Made by a program: the position numbers and the translations under genes
Source: Chitinophaga pinensis
GTDB lineage: Bacteria > Bacteroidota > Bacteroidia > Flavobacteriales_D > Crocinitomicaceae
Direction of reading: 5' to 3'
Length of the DNA: 7,914 nt
Assembly: GCA_945870115.1 (NCBI GenBank)
Contig: CAMBRH010000155.1
Location: 1 to 7,914, forward strand
The notes under the pieces: generated by a model
What the model was told of the DNA's origin: nothing
Seen by the model: the letters and a program-made list of their open reading frames with translations, nothing else
Database searches by the model: none
In this document: positions 1-6,657 of the stretch, in pieces
Numbering within the stretch: the first letter of the stretch is position 1
How the letters are laid out: each line of letters begins with the position of its first letter

Positions 1-1
1 A

Positions 2-94
2 AATGACTATCGAATTGGTCTTGAAATTCAAGAAAATAATATTGATTTTATTACGATTGCTCACAGAAAAGATATTTATAATCTTTTCCCTTAA
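2..94 (+). CDS. RelE/ParE family type II toxin, C-terminal fragment (gene starts outside window)
   Basis: An open frame runs from the window edge to a TAA and gives the last 30 residues of a protein beginning NDYRIGLEIQ and ending AHRKDIYNLFP. A strand ending in YRIG, an alternating hydrophobic strand (IDFITIAHR) and a terminal H-R-K-x-I-Y-x-x-F-P is the usual end of RelE/ParE superfamily proteins, which are ribosome-dependent mRNA interferases or gyrase poisons. The conserved HRKxIY segment lies in the last strand of the fold. The antitoxin is not visible. It would have to lie upstream, outside the window, because the next gene downstream is unrelated. The fragment is too short to decide between RelE-like and ParE-like activity. 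Family assignment is from recognised motif pattern only. Confidence 0.7.
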   Translation, partial: NDYRIGLEIQENNIDFITIAHRKDIYNLFP

Positions 95-124
95 ATTCTA
101 ATTTAGCCTTGTTCTATAAAGAAA

Positions 125-132
125 TAATTTTG
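125..132 (+). promoter_or_regulatory. Possible -7 element of a Bacteroidota promoter for the deacetylase-GSCFA pair
   Basis: TAATTTTG matches the Bacteroidota -7 consensus TAnnTTTG exactly and lies 31 bases before the ATG at 164, a typical leader length in this phylum. The -33 box is poor: only TTTAG at 102-106 is near the right distance, and the nearest TTG (109-111) is too close at 13 bases. AT-rich DNA makes chance matches common, so this is a weak call. Confidence 0.35.
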
Positions 133-163
133 GAACGAAAAAACTAACACCAAAGCCAAATCA

Positions 164-1456
164 ATGCTAATTTTTGTAGATAAAATTACCGAACGTTTAA
201 TTTATACTTTAGACTTTATTTTTAAAGATCGAGGAATTTTGTATGAATTAACAAACGATTGGATTTATTTTTCTAAAAATGAAAGTCAAAAAAACCGTTT
301 GATTTATTCGGATAAATACGATGAAACAATTTTAAGTATTTCTCCTGCAACCGTTTTATTTGACGAAGCAATTTTTGAGTACTCTCTAACAAAAAAGCTC
401 TTTTTAAAGGAAGAATGTTTGGCTTTTGATAAAATTTTAGATCCTTTGGCTTCTATATTTTTTGTGCTAACGCGCATGGAAGAATATACTGTAAAACAAC
501 GCGATATGCACGATCGTTTCGAAGCTAGAAATAGTGTTTTACATAAATTTTCATGGCTACACAAAGTGATTTGCGACCGATGGTCAGAAGATATCATTTC
601 TTTTATTGAAGAGAATTTAAACATTAATTTGAATAAAACGACCATTCAAACGACTTTAATTCCTAGTTTTGACATTGACAATACTTTTGCTTTTCAATGG
701 AAAGATGGCTTGAGAAAACTCTTGGGAAAATGGAAAGATAAAATCAGAAAAGATTCTCTAAGAATTGAAGCGAGAATTAATTTTGAAGCAGGAAAAATCA
801 AGGATCCTTTTGATACTTTTGATGAAATAAAGAAAGTAAAAACACAAGGTTTTGAAACAAAAATTTTCTGGCTTTTAGGTGAAAAATCAAAATATGACAA
901 AAATATCTCTCGAAATGACATCAGACATCAAGCTCTAATTCAAGAAATGTCAAAATTTGCAGAAATTGGTTTACATCCAAGTTATGAATCAAATAAAAGT
1001 ACCTTTTACCTAAAAAATGAACATCACTTATTGAATAAAATTTTAAATTCAGAAGTAAAAACCAGCAGACAACATTTTTTAAAAATGACTTTTCCCGTAA
1101 CATATTCAACATTAATTGCTCAAGGATTTACAGATGATTATTCTTTAGGTTTTGCAGATGAAATCGGTTTTAGAGCTGGAACTTCTCGCGCTTTTTATTT
1201 TTTTGATTTACTAAAAAATGTGCCTACAGAATTTAAAATTCATCCATTTGCATACATGGACGGAACCTTGAATTACTATTTAAAACTTTCTCCAGAAGAA
1301 TCAAAAGTAAAAATAAAGGAACTATTTGATGAAGTAAAACAATTTGGCGGCGATTTTATTTTTATCTGGCACAATGAAACCATCAGCGAATTTGGAACTT
1401 GGAAAAACTGGAAAGCCGTTTTTGATTATACTTTAACTTTGAAAAATGAAATTTAA
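164..1456 (+). CDS. Polysaccharide deacetylase family protein (divergent NodB-like fold)
   Basis: The 430-residue product resembles the Bacteroidota-specific branch of polysaccharide deacetylases, which has an N-terminal extension (roughly residues 1-150) before a divergent NodB homology region. Visible landmarks are SFDIDNTFAF at 168-177 (place of the usual TFDDG metal motif), GLHPSY at 269-274 (place of the HxxxH zinc motif), SRQHFLK at 301-307, DYSLGFADEIGFRAG at 325-339, IHPFAYMDGTL at 359-369 and FIWHNETIS at 400-408. The family is thought to remove N- or O-acetyl groups from envelope or surface glycans. The exact substrate is unknown, and the classical TFDDG motif is altered, so activity is inferred. 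There is no signal peptide, so the protein is probably cytoplasmic. The ATG at 164 is the first good start. The 3' end overlaps the GSCFA gene by 11 bases, implying co-translation. Length is normal for this branch. Confidence 0.82.
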   Translation: MLIFVDKITERLIYTLDFIFKDRGILYELTNDWIYFSKNESQKNRLIYSDKYDETILSISPATVLFDEAIFEYSLTKKLFLKEECLAFDKILDPLASIFFVLTRMEEYTVKQRDMHDRFEARNSVLHKFSWLHKVICDRWSEDIISFIEENLNINLNKTTIQTTLIPSFDIDNTFAFQWKDGLRKLLGKWKDKIRKDSLRIEARINFEAGKIKDPFDTFDEIKKVKTQGFETKIFWLLGEKSKYDKNISRNDIRHQALIQEMSKFAEIGLHPSYESNKSTFYLKNEHHLLNKILNSEVKTSRQHFLKMTFPVTYSTLIAQGFTDDYSLGFADEIGFRAGTSRAFYFFDLLKNVPTEFKIHPFAYMDGTLNYYLKLSPEESKVKIKELFDEVKQFGGDFIFIWHNETISEFGTWKNWKAVFDYTLTLKNEI

Positions 1457-2396
1457 ACTCGAAACTAAAATTCCAGCATTTACTCAAAAAATTTCGCATC
1501 AAGATCAAGTAATTTTTTTTGGAAGTTGTTTTTCTGATGACATTTCTAGTCGATTTAAAAATGCTGGTTTCGACGTTTTGTCCAATCCTTTTGGAACAAT
1601 TTTTCACCCAATTCCAATGGCGAGAAATATTATAAACTCCTTCAATCAAGGTTCAGAATTATCCATTTTTGAAAGTGAAAATCACTTCTCTTCGTGGGAT
1701 TGCTCAACTTTAATTAATTCAGAATCAAAAGATGTTTTGGAACAAGAAATTCGCAAGATTCAAGCTACTTTTTTGGAATATATTGAAAAATCGAGCTATT
1801 TATTCATCACTTTTGGAACAAGTTTTGGCTATTTAAACACAGAAAACGAGCAAATTGTATCTAATTGTCACAAACAAAATTCAACTTTATTTCGTAAGAA
1901 ATTATCTGAAATTGAAGAAATGTCGCATCTTTGGAAAACCGCTTTGGAAGTAATTTTTGAGAAAAATCCCCAAATTAAAATTGTATTTACAGTAAGTCCT
2001 GTTAGACATTCTAAGGATGGTTTGACAGAAAACAATCGCAGTAAGGCACGCCTGTTTGAATTAATTTCAAATTTGGAGAAGCACTTCAAAAATAAAAACG
2101 CGCTACATTACTTTCCTTCCTATGAAATAATAATTGATGAATTGAGAGATTATCGTTTTTATAAAGAAGACTTAATACATCCTTCGGAGCAAGCAATAAA
2201 CTATATCTGGGAGAAAATAAAAACTACATTTTTCTCCGAAAAAACGATAAAATTAATTGATGAGGTAGAAAATTTAAGAAAACTTGAACAGCACAAAATT
2301 TTAACAAAAAATCAAGTAGAAATTGATAAATTTAATGAACTTAAAAAACTAAAAATTAAAAAATTCTTAGAAGAAAATAATACCGTTAAGTTTTAA
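1446..2396 (+). CDS. GSCFA domain-containing protein (SGNH-hydrolase-like)
   Basis: The 316-residue protein carries the signature that names the GSCFA family: FFGSCFSDD at 24-32, followed by NPFGTIFHP at 47-55. Further family landmarks are FITFGTSFGYL at 120-130, SNCHK at 139-143, VSPVRH at 183-188 and, near the C-terminal side, DLIHPSEQA at 242-250. The early serine in GSCFS and the late D-x-x-H pair (D242, H245) are placed like the nucleophile and the Asp/His of SGNH/GDSL hydrolases. A role as an esterase on acetylated glycans is therefore plausible but not proved for the family. The last 55 residues are charged and probably helical. The start ATG lies inside the end of the deacetylase gene, an 11-base overlap in another frame. 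This favours a bicistronic unit in which a deacetylase and a putative esterase act on the same material. Confidence 0.85.
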   Translation: MKFKLETKIPAFTQKISHQDQVIFFGSCFSDDISSRFKNAGFDVLSNPFGTIFHPIPMARNIINSFNQGSELSIFESENHFSSWDCSTLINSESKDVLEQEIRKIQATFLEYIEKSSYLFITFGTSFGYLNTENEQIVSNCHKQNSTLFRKKLSEIEEMSHLWKTALEVIFEKNPQIKIVFTVSPVRHSKDGLTENNRSKARLFELISNLEKHFKNKNALHYFPSYEIIIDELRDYRFYKEDLIHPSEQAINYIWEKIKTTFFSEKTIKLIDEVENLRKLEQHKILTKNQVEIDKFNELKKLKIKKFLEENNTVKF

Positions 2397-2405
2397 ATTT
2401 ATTAA

Positions 2406-2909
2406 TTAAATGTCAGTATATCCAATCACTAATACTGCAGCTTCATTTTTGGTCACATTGGCACCAATGGTATATTCAATGTATACAACTTTTAATCTTT
2501 CAGTTTTAGTTACTTTTTTGGCAAAAGTTTCTGATAAATCTTTTGATGAAACTACAACATTTTTACCTTGAATCGATTTCACTTCTTTTAATAAAGTACG
2601 TTTACTATCATCAGCAGAATCATAAATTCTTACAGAAGTTTTAGTTGAACATTCTTTACCGCTAAAAGCTAATTTATATTCTGTGTTTAATAAAAAATAT
2701 GCCTCAACCGTTTTCTTTTGAACTTCTTTTGACGCAGCATAATAGGTAATTCTAGATCCTTCGTAACGAGCAGGTTTGATCATCTGCTTACATTCATATT
2801 TGTAAGTATTTAACCTTGCATCAAGTGAATTTCCAGTATCTGCTATGGTATTGCTTAAAAGCAAAAGTGCAAAAGCAAAAATTGGAAGTATTAATTTTAT
2901 TGATTTCAT
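2406..2909 (-). CDS. Small secreted protein of unknown function
   Basis: The 167-residue product begins with a clear Sec signal: a basic MKSIK, a hydrophobic core ILPIFAFALLLLSN and a likely cleavage after TIA near residue 23. The mature part is about 145 residues with alternating polar and hydrophobic runs suggesting mostly beta structure. Two cysteines (40 and 87) could form a disulfide after export. I do not recognise a named family. It lies 32 bases downstream of the lipoprotein gene on the same strand with no convincing promoter between, so the two are probably co-transcribed and may act together in the periplasm or outer membrane. Its stop is 9 bases from the stop of the convergent GSCFA gene, leaving no room for a separate terminator hairpin. 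Coding status is supported by the signal peptide and length. Confidence 0.75.
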   Translation of the reverse strand: MKSIKLILPIFAFALLLLSNTIADTGNSLDARLNTYKYECKQMIKPARYEGSRITYYAASKEVQKKTVEAYFLLNTEYKLAFSGKECSTKTSVRIYDSADDSKRTLLKEVKSIQGKNVVVSSKDLSETFAKKVTKTERLKVVYIEYTIGANVTKNEAAVLVIGYTDI

Positions 2910-2941
2910 TTTGTAATATTTTAGGTGTTATTAAACTTTAA

Positions 2942-3784
2942 TTAGTTAACAATGTAATTTCTTAAATCCTTCACTTTAGTACCTAAAGAACTTAATTCAA
3001 CTTTCGATAACTCAGGGAAAACAAAAGTTGAACTTTCATTTGCTTTCTTAACAGAAGGGAAATTTTCGTACGTTTTTAAAATATCTGTCAATTTTTTAAT
3101 CACAAAAGTTAAAGTTTCATCAGATGTTGGGTAAGTTTTAACTCCTTTTATAATGTTTTTTAATAAATTTATTTGATCTATTATTGTAACAGTTAAATTT
3201 TTATTTTGCTTCGCTTCATAATCCATTATTCCGATATACATTCCTTCCGTCCATGAGCCAGAAAACTGAACCACAGCTAAATACCTAATATCGTTATCGT
3301 CCATGTATTCCTCTGATTTTTCCTGAATATCATAAATCAAATCTTCGATTGCTTCCATGTTATTTAAGTTTTGATCAAATTTTTCAATCATTTTTTTATC
3401 CGAGAACACTGGTTTTAAACCTACCGAATTTCCTAATTCTTGAACAACTTTCAAATAAGCTCTAGCTTCTTGTTCTTTTTCATTAATTGCGCTGTAAGCC
3501 AAATCTGTTGAATAAACGCCTAAATTTAAAAGTTGCTTAACTTTAGTAGTATATTTTTTATTATTATCCGCAGAGTTTGTAAAACTTTGATTATAACTTA
3601 AACCTGAAGCCTGAAATGCTTTTGCCAAAGAAATTGGTTGAGGCAAAACAAAATCAAATTCTTCTGAATTAAATGAATTTTCTGTTTCAACATCAACTTT
3701 TGGTGTTTTTTCATTTTCTCCTGAACCACAAGAAGCAATAAATAGGGCTGAAATTAGTATTAAGAAATTTATGTTTGACTTCAT
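2942..3784 (-). CDS. Conserved Bacteroidota lipoprotein of unknown function
   Basis: The 280-residue protein has a lipoprotein signal, MKSNINFLILISALFIASC, with lipobox I-A-S-C and the lipidated cysteine at residue 19. A low-complexity acidic linker (about 20-45) follows. The folded part is largely helical and charged. The stretch YTTKVKQLLNLGVYSTDLAY (78-97) and the motif GSWTEGMYIG (176-185) resemble a family of hypothetical lipoproteins that I recall from Bacteroidetes, where LNLGVYxxDLxY and G-x-W-x-E-G-x-Y appear in this order. No biochemical function is known to me. It is probably anchored in the outer membrane or the periplasmic side of the envelope. The residues after the cysteine (GSGENE) include acidics but do not clearly match the described surface-export signal. 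It is the first gene of a likely pair with the secreted protein downstream and diverges from comEC across 89 bases. Confidence 0.8.
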   Translation of the reverse strand: MKSNINFLILISALFIASCGSGENEKTPKVDVETENSFNSEEFDFVLPQPISLAKAFQASGLSYNQSFTNSADNNKKYTTKVKQLLNLGVYSTDLAYSAINEKEQEARAYLKVVQELGNSVGLKPVFSDKKMIEKFDQNLNNMEAIEDLIYDIQEKSEEYMDDNDIRYLAVVQFSGSWTEGMYIGIMDYEAKQNKNLTVTIIDQINLLKNIIKGVKTYPTSDETLTFVIKKLTDILKTYENFPSVKKANESSTFVFPELSKVELSSLGTKVKDLRNYIVN

Positions 3785-3873
3785 ATTATTATATTTTGAG
3801 TGTAAAGAAACAAAGAAATTTTATTTTTAAAGCTTTTTTAGAACTTTTTTTTTAATTTTACTAAAATTATAAT

Positions 3874-5838
3874 TTGAAACAAGCACCATTTCTTTGGTTA
3901 ACAATCAGTTTTTGTCTCGGGATTACTCTTGCTAATTCCCTATCAATAAATCCGTTAATCATTTTTAGTGCTCTAGTTTTAGCTTTGTTGATTTATTTTT
4001 TCTTAATTAAAAATAAATTAAGTAAGCGCAGCACTAAATCGTTTTCATATACCTTGATTTTTATAATTTTCTTACTTGGACTATTACGTTATTCAATTAG
4101 TACTCCTGAAAATTACAAACATTCCTTAAAAAATAATTACTTGAAGAATGATTTGATTTTAGGTGAAATATTAAGCCTTACTCCTACTCAAGGTCAATTT
4201 ATTAAAGCAGAATTTGCTGTCAAAAAATTAATTCGCTTTCAAGATACAATTTCTGTCAATAGTAAAATCGTGCTTTTCTTGAAAGATGAATTAAAGAAAT
4301 TAAAGAAATTTGATGTTTGTTTGGTTTCTACAGATTTACTTGAAATTAAAAATAAAAACAATCCGGGAGAATTTGATTCTGAACTTTTTTGGAAACACCG
4401 AGAAATCGAATTTTTGGCTTTTGCAGACGAAGAATCTTATCAAATAATTGGAAAATCTGAAGCTAATTTCTCACATATTTTCTTAAAATGGCGTAATTAT
4501 TTTGCTGGAATTTTAGACAAACATTTAACAGGAAATGAACTCGGAGTTGCAAAAGCATTGATTTTGGGAGATCGATCATCCTTAGATAGCGAAATTACAG
4601 CAAAATTCGGAAATACTGGAGCAATGCACGTTTTGGCGGTTTCTGGTTTACACGTTGGGATTTTAGTTCAAATTTTGACCTTATTTTTAACGCTTTTCAA
4701 AAAATGGATTTCTAAAAATCAAATCATTATTATTGCTTTAGTAATTGTGTGGATTTATTCGCTTATGACCGGACTTTCAGCTTCTGTTGTGCGTTCGGCA
4801 GTTATGTTTACACTTTTGGTTGGAAGTGGATTATTGAATCGATCTTACAATAATTTTAATGTTTTGGCATTTTCAGCTTTCTTAATTCTCATGTGGAATC
4901 CACATTTTTTATATGATATTGGTTTCCAACTTTCGTATTTAGCGATGTTTGGAATTTTTATGTTTTACAAGCCTTTGGGGAAATTAATCTATTTCAAGAA
5001 CAAAATCATTCGTTTGGCCTACGAAGGAACCATGGTTGGAATTGCAGCACAAATTTTAACTGTTCCGCTAACTTTATATTATTTTCATCAGTTTCCAAAT
5101 TATTTCATCATCACAAATTTAGGTTTGATGATTTTTTCATTCTTAATTTTAGCTTTAGGAATTGCCTTGTTTTCATTTAATTGGCTGGCTTTTTTAGCTA
5201 AATTTTTCGCTTATATTTTGTTCGTTTCACTTTTTGTGATGTTAATGATAATTGAATTTATCGACTCACTTCCGGGTGCAGTTGCAGCAGGTTTTGTGTT
5301 AAATTCATTGCTCGTAATTTTACTATTTGCAACAATTTTTGTCTTTTATTATGCTTTGCAAAAGCAAAAAATGAAACTCTTAAAAATATCCTTAATTTTT
5401 TCTGTGATTTTAATTATTTCGATGGTTTTCACACGTTTTAATCAACTTGATGCAGAAAAAGTATGCTTTCTTCAAGCCGATGATGCGACATTCATCATTA
5501 AACACGAAGATAAAAATCTAGTTTTTTATGCAAACAAAGAAAAGAATCCAAAAAAGGCAATTTTCATTTCAAAATCTTTTGGCAACATTTATCCTGGGAA
5601 ATTGAGTTATTTTGAAATTTCACAAAAGAAAGAAACGCATCTTTCTTCCAAAAATCTGATTGTAAATATTGTGCGGGAAAAAGGTGGTTATGAAATTAAA
5701 ATCAACGAAAAAAAATATTTTTATGCTACAAGTTTAAATAATTTTTCCACCACAAAAAATAAAATTTTAGCTACACGATTGGAAGAAAAAAATGCAAAAT
5801 TTCAATTGAAGAATGGCGCTGTGATGTTTGATTTATAA
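3874..5838 (+). CDS. comEC: ComEC/Rec2 family competence protein (DNA uptake channel), TTG start
   Basis: The 654-residue integral membrane protein carries the competence-domain hallmarks: LGDRSSLD at 231-238, TGAMHVLAVSGLHVGIL at 248-264, TGLSASVVRSAVM at 299-311 and DIGFQLSYLAMFG at 348-360. The N-terminal part has membrane segments near 5-45 and 57-72, then a soluble DUF4131-like region ending around NNPGEFDSELF (162-172). Many hydrophobic segments fill 250-520. ComEC forms the inner-membrane channel through which single-stranded DNA enters during transformation. The final 130 residues lack the HxHxDH metallo-beta-lactamase motif of longer ComEC proteins, as is common in this phylum. The start is TTG at 3874: an in-frame TAA at 3862-3864 leaves no upstream ATG, the next in-frame ATG is far inside, and MKQAPFLWLTISFCLGI is a sensible N-terminus. 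A 4-base gap separates its stop from the convergent small gene. Confidence 0.93.
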   Translation: MKQAPFLWLTISFCLGITLANSLSINPLIIFSALVLALLIYFFLIKNKLSKRSTKSFSYTLIFIIFLLGLLRYSISTPENYKHSLKNNYLKNDLILGEILSLTPTQGQFIKAEFAVKKLIRFQDTISVNSKIVLFLKDELKKLKKFDVCLVSTDLLEIKNKNNPGEFDSELFWKHREIEFLAFADEESYQIIGKSEANFSHIFLKWRNYFAGILDKHLTGNELGVAKALILGDRSSLDSEITAKFGNTGAMHVLAVSGLHVGILVQILTLFLTLFKKWISKNQIIIIALVIVWIYSLMTGLSASVVRSAVMFTLLVGSGLLNRSYNNFNVLAFSAFLILMWNPHFLYDIGFQLSYLAMFGIFMFYKPLGKLIYFKNKIIRLAYEGTMVGIAAQILTVPLTLYYFHQFPNYFIITNLGLMIFSFLILALGIALFSFNWLAFLAKFFAYILFVSLFVMLMIIEFIDSLPGAVAAGFVLNSLLVILLFATIFVFYYALQKQKMKLLKISLIFSVILIISMVFTRFNQLDAEKVCFLQADDATFIIKHEDKNLVFYANKEKNPKKAIFISKSFGNIYPGKLSYFEISQKKETHLSSKNLIVNIVREKGGYEIKINEKKYFYATSLNNFSTTKNKILATRLEEKNAKFQLKNGAVMFDL

Positions 5839-5842
5839 TTTG

Positions 5843-6037
5843 TTATTTTTTTCGTAATGAAATACCATAAACTAAGCCTATTATTGAAATGATTACCATA
5901 ATTCCTGTAATAATATATAAAATCAAAGGAGCAGAATATAATACAAAACTTGCTACAATCAAACCAGCAAAATTAGGAATAAAAACAATTATTGAAATAA
6001 CGATAAAAATAATGCTTTTGTTATTTTTTTGAGACAT
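5843..6037 (-). CDS. Small two-helix membrane protein, hypothetical
   Basis: The 64-residue product starts MSQKNNK, has two strongly hydrophobic stretches (about 8-30 and 34-59) and ends in the basic tail SLRKK. The layout is a helical hairpin with both ends probably in the cytoplasm by the positive-inside rule. I do not recognise a family. The positive-inside pattern, the glycine and proline placement at the helix ends and the tight packing against the comEC stop all support a real gene, but such short hydrophobic frames can arise by chance in AT-rich DNA. No good promoter was found upstream. A perfect inverted repeat (6075-6092) lies 38 bases before its start and could be regulatory. Confidence 0.55.
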   Translation of the reverse strand: MSQKNNKSIIFIVISIIVFIPNFAGLIVASFVLYSAPLILYIITGIMVIISIIGLVYGISLRKK

Positions 6038-6074
6038 ATTCTAGGTTTTAAAATTTAATTCTAATTATTTCATT

Positions 6075-6092
6075 GTGTAAAGTTTTTTACAC
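6075..6092. repeat. Perfect 7-bp inverted repeat (GTGTAAA-GTTT-TTTACAC)
   Basis: GTGTAAA at 6075-6081 and TTTACAC at 6086-6092 are exact reverse complements separated by GTTT. It lies between the truncated reductase-like fragment and the small membrane protein, both on the minus strand. It could be an operator upstream of the 64-residue gene or a weak hairpin. No T-rich tail of the kind seen at intrinsic terminators follows directly on the minus strand. Confidence 0.5.
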
Positions 6093-6106
6093 TTCACTTT
6101 TATACC

Positions 6107-6250
6107 TTATAAAGCTGTGTCGCCTTCAACTATTCGTTTACCGACATGATTAAAAATTTCTTGATCAACTTTAATCCAGTCCATTTCTCCGTTTGGTCCT
6201 GAAACAAAACCGTCCAAGGAAATGTGCATAAATGAAATTATTTTTCTCAT
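6107..6250 (-). pseudogene. 5' fragment of a RibD-C / dihydrofolate reductase-like gene
   Basis: On the minus strand, an ATG at 6250-6248 opens 47 codons reading MRKIISFMHISLDGFVSGPN, then GEMDWIKVDQEIFNHVGKRI and VEGDTAL, followed by TAA. This is the N-terminal strand and first loop of dihydrofolate-reductase family proteins with a RibD C-terminal domain. In them the S-L-D-G-F/Y-x-x-G motif binds the nicotinamide cofactor, and TAL is usually followed by YGRxTYxxM. Members are about 180 residues, so roughly three quarters is missing. The stop sits where the tyrosine codon of YGR would be and is followed by GGT (Gly), so the homology appears to end one codon later. I see no continuation in other frames towards 6038. 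It is a remnant of deletion or rearrangement and is very unlikely to be active. Confidence 0.8.
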
Positions 6251-6376
6251 AAAGTTATACTTTGTAGTTGAGTTTTCTTTCTTCGATTATCTTGTGACGA
6301 ATTTACATAAAAAATTGAAGGAGAAAGTTTTTTGAGTTGGGAAATTTTGTTTTTTAATTTGAGTGTAATTTCTTAG

Positions 6377-6504
6377 ATAACGGTTTGCAGCTACCCGAAG
6401 GTGGCGATTTTACCACTGAACTTCAAACGGAGAACTGCATTTCAAATATACGATAAACTGTCTTACGAAGAACGAACTCGCCACTTTTGGGTAGGTGCTG
6501 TTAT
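6377..6504. repeat. Long imperfect hairpin element, attC-like in layout
   Basis: Two 21-base arms, 6387-6407 and 6478-6498, are reverse complementary at 18 of 21 positions. Two of the three exceptions would be G-U/G-T pairs, leaving only one true mismatch. Outside them, ATAAC at 6377-6381 pairs with GTTAT at 6500-6504, separated from the main stem by an asymmetric gap (GGTTT on the left, a single T on the right). The ends AAC...GTT, the 128-bp span, the bulged stem and the long variable centre recall integron attC sites. The flanking bases do not match the RYYYAAC / GTTRRRY cores, so the identity is uncertain. It could also be a dispersed palindromic element or MITE-like repeat. The hairpin itself is directly visible. 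Confidence 0.65.
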
Positions 6505-6516
6505 AGGTTGGCCGTT
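6500..6516 (+). repeat. Left 17-bp inverted repeat of the SPFH-RHH module
   Basis: GTTATAGGTTGGCCGTT is matched in inverted orientation by 7754-7770, which reads GTTATAGGTAAGCCGTT on the minus strand, identical at 15 of 17 positions. The repeat starts inside the right end of the hairpin element. The two copies bracket the promoter and both genes of the module. Confidence 0.7.
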
Positions 6517-6589
6517 TCACAAAGTTTTTCTATCGGTGTCCGCTTGTATTGTTCAGAAGTCAAGGAGGATAGGTAATTTTTAAAAATAC

Positions 6590-6621
6590 TTGTTTTTGTA
6601 TTAAATTATTGTTTACATTTG
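6590..6621 (+). promoter_or_regulatory. Promoter of the SPFH-RHH operon (Bacteroidota type)
   Basis: TACATTTG at 6614-6621 matches the -7 consensus TAnnTTTG exactly. A TTG at 6590-6592, 21 bases upstream, fits the -33 box. Transcription would start a few bases after 6621, giving a leader of about 30 bases before the ATG at 6658. This is the best promoter match in the window, and it lies just upstream of the twin palindromes. Confidence 0.7.
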
Positions 6622-6640
6622 TGATATCAATATGATATCA
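6622..6640. promoter_or_regulatory. Twin TGATATCA palindromes, putative operator
   Basis: TGATATCA occurs at 6622-6629 and again at 6633-6640. Each is a perfect 8-bp palindrome, and their centres are exactly 11 bp apart, about one helical turn. The second extends to ATGATATCAT. They begin one base after the -7 box, so they cover the expected transcription start, a classic repressor position. Two adjacent dimer sites spaced about one turn apart is how ribbon-helix-helix repressors such as Arc bind as tetramers, and the second gene of this operon encodes such a protein. Binding itself is inferred. Confidence 0.65.
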
Positions 6641-6657
6641 TTTAAATATTACTCATT

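Larger units (their letters stand above)
6251..6657. other. 407-bp stretch without a convincing gene
   Basis: The first half (6251-6376) is AT-rich spacer with no promoter I can support for the minus-strand reductase fragment. From 6377 the composition becomes visibly richer in G and C, and the stretch holds the long hairpin element (6377-6504), the left inverted repeat of the downstream module (6500-6516), a GTGTCCG copy (6536-6542), and the promoter and twin palindrome of the SPFH gene (6590-6640). A 60-codon frame at 6401-6583 is read as a by-product of the hairpin element. Confidence 0.7.

Noticed and set aside
304..645. 113-codon minus-strand frame inside the deacetylase gene
   Set aside because: The plus-strand frame has clear family motifs over its full length. 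The opposite frame has no domain and is a shadow.
1383..1649. 88-codon minus-strand frame across the deacetylase-GSCFA junction
   Set aside because: It lies opposite two well-supported overlapping genes and has no signal or domain.
3811..3818. TTTCTTTG on the minus strand as a -7 box for the lipoprotein operon
   Set aside because: It has one mismatch to TAnnTTTG, and the best -33 candidate (TTC at 22 bases) also mismatches. It is too weak to call in such AT-rich DNA.
3835..3856. T-rich runs between the divergent lipoprotein and comEC genes as a terminator
   Set aside because: No stable GC stem precedes the T-run and both genes point away from this region, so no terminator is expected.
6401..6583. 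60-codon plus-strand frame starting at GTG
   Set aside because: It overlaps the left and right arms of the hairpin element and the left inverted repeat, so its sequence is explained by that element. It has no recognisable domain.
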